Source: Candidatus Poribacteria bacterium (GTDB lineage Bacteria > Poribacteria > WGA-4E > WGA-3G). Taken from it: DNA of 64,000 nt. Positions 26,633 through 33,192 of this stretch are shown here, one piece after another. The translations under genes were made by a program, and so were the position numbers. The notes beneath the pieces are model-generated. The model was not told the DNA's origin. It made no database searches and saw nothing but the letters and a program-made list of their open reading frames with translations. The DNA lies in NCBI GenBank assembly GCA_022826805.1, contig JAJDUH010000073.1:62001-126000 (forward strand), written 5' to 3'. How positions within the stretch are numbered: the stretch's first letter is position 1; each line of letters starts with the position of its first letter.

Positions 26633-28657
26633 ATGGCAATAAAGAAATCACAACTCTACGCATCGCTCTGGCAAAGCTGCGACGAACTCCGAGGCGGGAT
26701 GGATGCCTCACAATACAAAGACTACATTCTGACCCTCCTCTTCATGAAATACGTTTCTGACAAAGCCGACAGCGATCCCGACTCACTCATTATTGTTCCC
26801 GATGGCGGCGGATTCATCGATATGGTCAATCTCAAAGGTGATAAAGAGATTGGAGATAAAATCAACAAAATTATCAGCAAACTCGCCGAAGAAAATGACC
26901 TCAAAGGCGTTATTGATCAGGCGGATTTCAACGATGACAGCAAACTCGGCAGAGGCAAAGAGATGCAGGATCGACTCTCAAAATTAGTCGCTATATTTGA
27001 GAGCCTCGATTTCCGAGCGAACCGAGCTGAAGGAGACGACCTCTTAGGCGATGCGTATGCATACCTCATGCGGCACTTCGCCACCGAATCCGGCAAAAGC
27101 AAGGGGCAATTCTACACACCCGCTGAAGTCTCCCGCATCATGGCGCAGGTTATTGGCATCGGTACTGACACCCAGCAGGATGAAACGATTTACGATCCCG
27201 CTTGCGGCTCCGGTTCGTTACTAATCCGGGCTGCGGACGCGGCACCGCGTGGGCTGAGTATCTATGGACAGGAAAAGGACAATGCCACTTACGCACTGGC
27301 GCGGATGAACATGATCCTTCACGGCGATGAGACGGCAGAACTGAAACATGGCAATACGCTGTCTGCACCGGAATTTAAAGACGAACATGGACTGAAAACG
27401 TTCGACTTTGCTGTTGCCAATCCACCTTTTTCTGACAAAGCCTGGACCAACGGGCTGAATTCAGATAACGACATTTATAACCGTTTTGAATACGGCGTTC
27501 CGCCCGCCAAAAATGGCGATTATGCGTTCCTGCTCCACTTCATCACCTCCCTTAAGAGCAGAGGCAAAGGCGCAATCATCTTACCCCATGGAGTGCTGTT
27601 CCGCGGCAACAGAGAGGCAGACATCCGCCGAGAACTCATTCGCCGCCGTTATATCAAAGGCATCATCGGTCTACCCGCAAATCTGTTTTACGGCACGGGT
27701 ATCCCCGCGTGTATCCTCGTGATTGACAAGGAGAACGCCCACGTCCGCACGGGTATCTTCATGATAGATGCGAGCAAGTGGTTCCTCAAGGATGGCAACA
27801 AAAACCGACTCCGCGCCCAAGACATTCATAAAATCGTCTCCGTATTCAATGCTCAAAAGGAACTATCGCGCTACTCGCGCATGGTGCCACTCTCTGAAAT
27901 CGCTGACCCAGCGAACGACTATAACCTCAATATCCCGCGCTATATTGATACCAGCGAACCCGAAGACCTCCACAACCTCAGCGCACATCTCAACGGCGGT
28001 ATCCCCGATACCGACATCGACGCACTCAACAACTATTGGACTGTCTTTCCGACACTCCGTAACGCCTTGTTTAAAGCCAACGGTAGACCCGGATACAGCG
28101 ATCCGCTGGTAGAAACACAGGAGATAAAAATGACGATTCTCACCCATGGCGAGTTTGTATCTTACCAGCAGCGCGTTGATGCTGTCTTTCAGGCATGGCG
28201 TGAGGCACACGAACCGCTCCTGTTCGGTATTGATGACGATACGGTTCCAAGAAAGATTGTTGAGACGTTATCGGAGGACCTTCTCACCTGTTTCAGAGAT
28301 CTGCCGCTCCTTGACCCGTATGATGTCTATCAAAAACTCATGGATTATTGGGACGAAGTTATGCAGGACGATGTCTACCTCATCGCTGCCGATGGATGGA
28401 TCGAAGCATCGAAACCGCGCGAGGTTATTCAGGACAGACAGGTAAAGGAGACACCCGACCTCACCATCAAAAAGAACAAGTACAAGATGGACCTAATTCC
28501 GCCAGCGTTGATCGTTGCACGCTATTTCGCTGCTGAGCAAGCTGCTATTGAGATGTTACAAACCAAGCAAGCGACTGCGGAGAGTGAATTGGCGGAATAC
28601 ATCGAGGAACACGCCGGTGAGGACGGATTGCTCGCCGAGGCTACTACCGATAGATAA
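26633..28657 (+). CDS. hsdM: Type I restriction-modification methylase HsdM, truncated by frameshift
   Basis: HsdM is the AdoMet-dependent N6-adenine methylase subunit. The ATG at 26633 is chosen because the protein begins MAIKKSQLYASLWQSCDELRG as family members do, and the track's upstream extension overlaps the promoter. Motifs are FYTPAEVSRIM, YDPACGSGSLLIRA (motif I, about residue 187) and NPPFSDKAW (motif IV, about 263). The frame ends at residue 674 (EATTDR, stop), while related proteins continue through about 145 more residues that are encoded in the next frame from 28653. A GATAGATA duplication at 28649-28656 explains the shift. The catalytic core is intact; complex assembly may not be. 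Confidence 0.92.
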   Translation: MAIKKSQLYASLWQSCDELRGGMDASQYKDYILTLLFMKYVSDKADSDPDSLIIVPDGGGFIDMVNLKGDKEIGDKINKIISKLAEENDLKGVIDQADFNDDSKLGRGKEMQDRLSKLVAIFESLDFRANRAEGDDLLGDAYAYLMRHFATESGKSKGQFYTPAEVSRIMAQVIGIGTDTQQDETIYDPACGSGSLLIRAADAAPRGLSIYGQEKDNATYALARMNMILHGDETAELKHGNTLSAPEFKDEHGLKTFDFAVANPPFSDKAWTNGLNSDNDIYNRFEYGVPPAKNGDYAFLLHFITSLKSRGKGAIILPHGVLFRGNREADIRRELIRRRYIKGIIGLPANLFYGTGIPACILVIDKENAHVRTGIFMIDASKWFLKDGNKNRLRAQDIHKIVSVFNAQKELSRYSRMVPLSEIADPANDYNLNIPRYIDTSEPEDLHNLSAHLNGGIPDTDIDALNNYWTVFPTLRNALFKANGRPGYSDPLVETQEIKMTILTHGEFVSYQQRVDAVFQAWREAHEPLLFGIDDDTVPRKIVETLSEDLLTCFRDLPLLDPYDVYQKLMDYWDEVMQDDVYLIAADGWIEASKPREVIQDRQVKETPDLTIKKNKYKMDLIPPALIVARYFAAEQAAIEMLQTKQATAESELAEYIEEHAGEDGLLAEATTDR

Positions 28658-29096
28658 AGGCAGCATCACGAAGTCCAGTGTGCAGGCACGGCTCAAAGCA
28701 CTCACACCCGATTTGACAACGCTTCACGAGGCACAAGACGGCAACGACGCTGAATGGGATGCCCTTCAACACTGCCTATCGCTAATTGATGCGAAGTCCA
28801 AAGTAGATAAAGTGGTAAAAGATGCCCAACTCGATCTCGATAAGCAGGTGCTGGCTCACTATGCTAAGCTCACCGAGGGCGAAATCAAGACGCTTGTGGT
28901 TGAGGATAAATGGTTTGCCAGTATCCAATCGGCGATTGAAAGTGAAGTCCAGCGAGTGATCCAGGCATTGGCAGGGCGTGTAAGAGAACTTGAGAAACGC
29001 TATGCACATCGTTTGCCGGACTTGGAGCAGGAGGTGGAAGCGTTTAGCGCGAAGGTAACGGCACATTTACGAGAGATGGGAGTTGATTGGGAATGA
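28653..29096 (+). pseudogene. hsdM: HsdM C-terminal part in shifted frame
   Basis: This is the continuation of hsdM in another frame: DKGSITKSSVQARLKALTPD, then a coiled-coil tail (ALAGRVRELEKRY, HLREMGVDWE) that matches the usual C-terminus of large HsdM proteins. The track's start at 28515 falls inside hsdM and is not credible. Removing one of the two GATA units at 28649-28656 fuses both parts into one 819-codon gene reading EATTDKGSITK. Either the gene is disrupted, it is phase-variable, or the base count reflects an assembly error. Confidence 0.88.
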
Positions 29097-30337
29097 CCAT
29101 CGAAAGAACAGGTGGCAACACTCCAGAATGGAAAACGAAGCTGTTAGGGGATATTGTCTCAATTCGTAACCAGAAAGTCCTGCCTTCAAACGTTAGTGCT
29201 GATACGCCTTGTGTAGAACTTGAGCACATCGGATCAAACGATGGACGGTTGTTGGAAAGATCAACTGCGGAATACTCAACATCATCAAAATATCGTTTCT
29301 TGGCTGGCGATGTTCTTTTCGGTCGTTTACGTTCATATCTTCGGAAATTCTGGTTAGCTGACTGCGACGGTATATGTACGACTGAGATATGGCCATTGAT
29401 GGTAGATACTGAGCAGATAGACAGTAGATTTCTACATGCCATCGTTCAAAGCGAGCAATTCTTTGCAATGGCGAATCTTTCTTACGGAACGCATATGCCG
29501 CGCGCTGATTGGGCGATAATGCGTAACTTCACGGTTATGCTACCTGAAATCCAAGAACAACATGCTATCGCCGAGGCATTGTCCGATGTGGATGGATTGC
29601 TCAACGCCTTGGAGGCACTGATCGCGAAGACGCAGGCGATCAAACAAGCCGCTATGCAGCAACTCCTGACGGGTAAAACTCGCCTGCCAGGGTTTAGTCG
29701 GGCGTGGGAAACAGTACAGATGGGACAAATGGGTTCAATTTATGGCGGATTATCTGGTAAAACCAAGAAAGATTTTGAAGGTGGAAATGCGCGTTATGTG
29801 ACGTTTCTGGGTGTATTGGAAAATGTTATTCTCGATATACGCCATACAGAGCGTGTCCATGTAGGTCCAAGGGATTCACAAAACTGTGTTATGAAAGGGG
29901 ATTTACTATTCAACGCTTCATCGGAAACGCCAGAGGACCTCGCAATAAGTGCGGTTATGGGGGAACAATTAGATAACATGTATCTAAACAGTTTTTGTTT
30001 TGGTTTCCGAATTCATGATAAGGACAAATATGTTCCGTTGTTCTTTGCTTACTTTTTCAGAGGAAATGTAGGGCGAGACATTATGAATGCATTAGCACAA
30101 GGTGCCACGCGATACAATATGTCAAAGAGCCACTTCCGCGCTTTAGAGCTTTCCATTCCATCTGGTGCCGAACAATATGCAATTGCCTCTGTTCTCTCCG
30201 ACATGGATGCCGAGATTGCCGCGTTGGAACAGCGTCGGGACAAAACCCGCGCCATCAAACAGGGGATGATGCAGCAGCTCCTCACAGGACGGGTGCGGTT
30301 GTCTGAATCGCGGATTTGCACGGATGACACGGATTAA
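29093..30337 (+). CDS. hsdS: Type I restriction-modification specificity subunit HsdS
   Basis: HsdS sets the DNA target of the methylase and restriction complexes. Two target-recognition domains (about residues 10-160 and 210-355) alternate with helical conserved regions ending AIKQAAMQQLLTGKTRL and AIKQGMMQQLLTGRVRL. The start is the ATG at 29093, overlapping the hsdM-tail stop (ATGA), in preference to the track's TTG at 29087. The C-terminus (RLSESRICTDDTD) runs into a GGATT-rich dispersed repeat, so the last codons seem to have been supplied by repeat sequence. The target sequence cannot be read from the protein. Confidence 0.92.
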   Translation: MTIERTGGNTPEWKTKLLGDIVSIRNQKVLPSNVSADTPCVELEHIGSNDGRLLERSTAEYSTSSKYRFLAGDVLFGRLRSYLRKFWLADCDGICTTEIWPLMVDTEQIDSRFLHAIVQSEQFFAMANLSYGTHMPRADWAIMRNFTVMLPEIQEQHAIAEALSDVDGLLNALEALIAKTQAIKQAAMQQLLTGKTRLPGFSRAWETVQMGQMGSIYGGLSGKTKKDFEGGNARYVTFLGVLENVILDIRHTERVHVGPRDSQNCVMKGDLLFNASSETPEDLAISAVMGEQLDNMYLNSFCFGFRIHDKDKYVPLFFAYFFRGNVGRDIMNALAQGATRYNMSKSHFRALELSIPSGAEQYAIASVLSDMDAEIAALEQRRDKTRAIKQGMMQQLLTGRVRLSESRICTDDTD

Positions 30338-30480
30338 CGCGGATTGGCCGGACTTGGTGTTTGTTACGTCTTTTGTCTGAATCGGGATTTACAGGATTAG
30401 AGGATTTTCAGGATTTGTTGGGTTTCGCTTCGCTCTACCCAACCTACGAGTTTGCTTAAATTAGAATAGATAAATTAAAA
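30305..30480. repeat. GGATT-type dispersed repeats and GTTGGGTTT palindrome
   Basis: Two related stretches begin TCTGAATC and contain repeated CGGATTNNCACGG/GGATTTTCAGG units (about 30301-30345 and 30376-30417). They are followed by GTTGGGTTTCGCTTCGC ... TACCCAAC, an inverted repeat of the same type as the one near 51642. This fills the spacer after hsdS; no gene is seen. Confidence 0.6.
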
Positions 30481-30513
30481 AATAACCTGTGCCAAAGGAC
30501 GTTCCGGCACTTT

Positions 30514-31107
30514 ATGAAAAGGGATTATTATATGCATTTTGACTCGTCTTTTGATCCAGAAAAAACTCCCGGTATCGGTCAATTAATCTTAGTTAGTATG
30601 AATTCGAGTGAAGATTCCCGTAAAAAGTACGATGAAATATTTGCAGACGTGGAAGGATTATCACGCGTTTATTGTGCTGTACGCGATGAACTTGTAGACG
30701 CTTATAGAATATGGAGCATTTATGGACGTCCTTATACAAGTAATTTCACCCTTATGAATAGTAGAGAACGGGAAGAACGTATTGATTTATTAGCTCTCTG
30801 GACAGAAGTTCTGACCTTAAGAGCAGTTAGACTCACAGACAAATCTAAATCTCACGAACCCGTATCTGTTGTTCAATTTCTCGAACTTGATTTAGATGCT
30901 AATCTAAAAAAGAAGGTAGAAGATTTAATAAAAATTGCCAGAGATAAAACTAAACCGCTACGTACAGTAAGAGATAAATTTATAGGGCACAAAGATTTTG
31001 ATGTAGTGGATGAAAAAATAAATATTGGATATACCATACATGACATAGCGGATATTTTGGAATCAATTGGGGAATATTTTAAGATGTATCCGGGACCATT
31101 ACGCTAA
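30514..31107 (+). CDS. HEPN-like (AbiU2-type) protein, candidate defence RNase
   Basis: This is a 197-residue, mostly helical soluble protein. Near the end of a long helix pair it has RTVRDKFIGHKDFDV, with R153-x5-H159, matching the R-x4-6-H motif of HEPN ribonucleases. The surrounding pattern (RDKFIGHKD after a long helical bundle) is reminiscent of the AbiU2-type HEPN group. HEPN proteins are common RNA-cutting toxins in phage defence and toxin-antitoxin systems. It sits inside a type I restriction locus, between hsdS and hsdR, in A+T-rich DNA, and is followed by its own terminator. The start could be 30514 or 30532. The HEPN call is by motif and context only. Confidence 0.55.
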   Translation: MKRDYYMHFDSSFDPEKTPGIGQLILVSMNSSEDSRKKYDEIFADVEGLSRVYCAVRDELVDAYRIWSIYGRPYTSNFTLMNSREREERIDLLALWTEVLTLRAVRLTDKSKSHEPVSVVQFLELDLDANLKKKVEDLIKIARDKTKPLRTVRDKFIGHKDFDVVDEKINIGYTIHDIADILESIGEYFKMYPGPLR

Positions 31108-31196
31108 TGACGACACTCACATAAGTTTTGAACTTGGGTATAGCCCTCTTGAGAAAATCAGGTATTAATAAAATAATAAGGAAGAAGGCAGTGAAT

Positions 31197-31240
31197 AAAG
31201 CACGCCCAAGCTCTCTTGAAGGGTCAGGCGTGCTTTTTTC
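31197..31240 (+). terminator. Rho-independent terminator after the HEPN-like gene
   Basis: AAAGCACGCC (31197-31206) pairs with GGCGTGCTTT (31227-31236) around a 20-base loop, followed by TTTTTTC. It ends the plus-strand transcript about 90 bases after the HEPN-like stop codon and so separates that gene from the next cassette. Confidence 0.85.
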
Positions 31241-31362
31241 TTGCGAAAGCACATTTTTTAGGGTATCATAAATGAGCGGATTGCAACATACGGCATAGTT
31301 GAACGTCAAGAAACCACATCTATTATGAACACCCGGACTGCCGTCCTGAAACTTCACTCGGG

Positions 31363-31438
31363 CAAAATCTATACCATTAAACAAGGGATGATGCAGCAGC
31401 TTCTCATAGGTCAGGTGCGGCTGGTGAAACCAGAATAA
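31363..31438 (+). pseudogene. Fragment of an hsdS 3' end
   Basis: The stretch encodes TIKQGMMQQLLIGQVRLVKPE followed by a stop, nearly identical to the C-terminal conserved region of the intact HsdS (AIKQGMMQQLLTGRVRL, about 30252-30300). It is a relic of a second hsdS copy, or of the original hsdS end displaced when the HEPN-like gene entered. The next gene starts three bases after its stop. Confidence 0.85.
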
Positions 31439-31441
31439 TTT

Positions 31442-31924
31442 ATGGAACCTATTTTTTCAGATCAGGAAATCGCAGCGTTAATACGAGAACACAAGGTCCT
31501 ACCAAACAATAGGCGTAACAAATTTAGAAAAAGAATGAATCGCGGAAGCAATGAATATCTCCTGAATGTAACTGGGGAAGAGGGGAACAAATTTCGAGTT
31601 ATTGTTAGAATGAGCGTTTCCGACGAATTGAACTTTTCAGTTGTCTTAGGTATTAAAGTTCCACCGCCGAAGAAATTTTTTAGACTTAGACGCTACAATG
31701 GCAGTAACCATGAACACATCAACCCAATTGAAAATGAAATGGTGACGGGTTTTCACATTCACACCGCGACAGAGTGGTGTCAAGTGAATAGTGTAAGAGA
31801 GGAAGATTACGCCGAACCAACAGAACGTTATGCTGATGTCAACGGTGCTTTGAAATGCCTTTTCGCGGATGCAAATTTTGAAGACCCTAACGCCTTACAA
31901 GACACTTTATTTGAGGAGGGCTAA
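31442..31924 (+). CDS. Unnamed small protein, partner of the DUF1828-like gene
   Basis: This 160-residue soluble protein has no family I can name with confidence. It contains a basic N-terminus (NNRRNKFRKRMNRG) and a mixed strand region (FRVIVRMSVSDELNFSVVLGI). A histidine-rich core follows (NHEHINPIE, then FHIHTATEWCQ) and then YAEPTERYADVNGALKCLF. The paired histidines could bind metal or be catalytic. It ends with GAGGAGGGC at the stop, which forms the ribosome-binding site of the next gene three bases later, so the two are translated together. A defence or toxin-antitoxin role is inferred from place only. Confidence 0.6.
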   Translation: MEPIFSDQEIAALIREHKVLPNNRRNKFRKRMNRGSNEYLLNVTGEEGNKFRVIVRMSVSDELNFSVVLGIKVPPPKKFFRLRRYNGSNHEHINPIENEMVTGFHIHTATEWCQVNSVREEDYAEPTERYADVNGALKCLFADANFEDPNALQDTLFEEG

Positions 31925-31927
31925 GCA

Positions 31928-32716
31928 ATGTCGATAAAATCTATAGAGCAAGACTTTATTGATAAAGTCTCAGCAAAGGTTCGGGTTTTACCTGATGGCA
32001 GAGACCGTTTTCGCGTGTTTACCCCTTTCCGGTTTGACGACGGTGACCACATAGCCATTCTTCTAAAAAAAGAACAGGGGCGTTGGTTGCTCTCAGACGG
32101 AGGGCATACCTATATGCACCTGACCTACGATATTGATGAGGGGAAATTATTTAGCGGTACACGCCATCAAATTATTTCAAACGCCCTGTCTACGTTTAAA
32201 GTTGAAGATCGTTTTGGGGAATTAATTCTTGAAGTCAAAGACGCTCGCTTTGGTGATGCATTATACGCCTTTGCCCAAGCACTCGTGAAAATGGGGGATG
32301 TGTTGTGCTTGTCAAAAGAACGGACACAATCCACATTTATGACAGATTTTCAAGCCCTGTTCTGTGAAGTTGTTCCAGAAGAGAAAAGGGATTTCGACTG
32401 GCACGATCCAGAACGTGATGAGGCGAAAAAATACACAGTGGATTGTCGTATCAATGGAATGCCTAAACCGCTTTTTGTATATGCCCTTTTTAACAATGAT
32501 AGAATCCGAGATGCGACAATCAAGTTACAAAAAGTGGTACAATGGAACATTCCATTTCGTCCTTTGGGGATTTTTCAAGATAGAGAAGTTGCAAATCGTC
32601 AAGTGGTTGCTCGCTTCGACGATGTATGCCCTGTGCAATTTCCCAATCTCGAAGTAAACCGACAAGAAATTGTAGAGTATCTTGGCGAGAACATCCAAAG
32701 AGTGATTGCACCATAG
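31928..32716 (+). CDS. DUF1828-like protein
   Basis: The 262-residue protein has an N-terminal segment with the pattern of DUF1828: VFTPFRFDDGDHIAILL, then GRWLLSDGGHTYMHL. A longer C-terminal part (residues about 120-262) may match the DUF1829 region (YTVDCRINGMPKPLFVYAL, VVARFDDVCP). No catalytic activity is established for this family. It follows the 160-residue partner by three bases. Together they form a compact two-gene cassette in a restriction island, a layout typical of toxin-antitoxin or small defence modules; that function is inferred. Confidence 0.65.
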   Translation: MSIKSIEQDFIDKVSAKVRVLPDGRDRFRVFTPFRFDDGDHIAILLKKEQGRWLLSDGGHTYMHLTYDIDEGKLFSGTRHQIISNALSTFKVEDRFGELILEVKDARFGDALYAFAQALVKMGDVLCLSKERTQSTFMTDFQALFCEVVPEEKRDFDWHDPERDEAKKYTVDCRINGMPKPLFVYALFNNDRIRDATIKLQKVVQWNIPFRPLGIFQDREVANRQVVARFDDVCPVQFPNLEVNRQEIVEYLGENIQRVIAP

Positions 32717-32734
32717 TAACGTTGTGGTGTTTAG

Positions 32735-33046
32735 AGAACAATTGCTGGACAGCCAGAGTCGCGGCTATAGCTGCAACCAGAGTCGCGGCTTAAGGATAAC
32801 GAGCCACTGTCAAGATCCGAATTGTCCAAGAAATTAGGACATAGGAAGGCATCCGGTCAACTCTACAACGTTATTCGAGACCTTCTGGACGATCAGATGA
32901 TCGAATACACGCTGCCAGATAAACCCACAAGTCGATACCAGAAGTACCGGTTGACAGACAAAGGGAAAACTGAACTCGCGAATCTGAAGTCAGAAAAATC
33001 AGATTAAAATGCAGCCCAAGACGCAGCCCAAGACGCAGCCAGAGTC
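32735..33046 (+). pseudogene. Remnant of a protein with a C-terminal winged helix and PESR repeats
   Basis: The frame with the track's 61-residue ORF (TTG at 32822) reads further upstream through a TAG: GQPESRL, stop, LQPESRLKDNEPLSRSELSK. It continues with LGHRKASGQLYNVIRDLL and EYTLPDKPTSRYQKYRLTDKGK. This winged-helix tail with PES-type linker repeats is known at the C-terminus of AlbA/RecG-like ATP-binding and similar regulators. The body of that protein is missing, so this is a decayed 3' fragment. CCAGAGTCGCGGCT occurs twice 24 bases apart, and GCAGCCCAAGAC is tandemly repeated after the stop (33011-33045). Confidence 0.7.
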
Positions 33047-33093
33047 TCTCTATACACCTCTCGGTAGGAGGGAACTCCGATTCCCGACTCTCA

Positions 33094-33160
33094 AGTCCCC
33101 CTGATAAGGGGCGGGGAATGCCATAAGGCATTCATACCGTTGATTCTTTAGGGGGTTAAC
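33094..33160. repeat. Intergenic palindromic repeat element, copy 2, with insertion
   Basis: AGTCCCCCTGATAAGGGG is followed here by an extra segment containing the palindrome GAATGCCATAAGGCATTC, then TTTAGGGGGTTAA as in copy 1 at 26439. It lies directly upstream of hsdR. The rest of the 32717-33192 gap holds the winged-helix remnant. Confidence 0.7.
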
Positions 33161-33192
33161 TGATAACTAAAAACCGACAACCGACAACCATT

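Noticed and set aside
28515-28652. Independent gene starting at 28515
   Set aside because: The first 46 residues overlap hsdM in another frame and do not resemble a known protein; only the part after 28653 matches an HsdM C-terminus.
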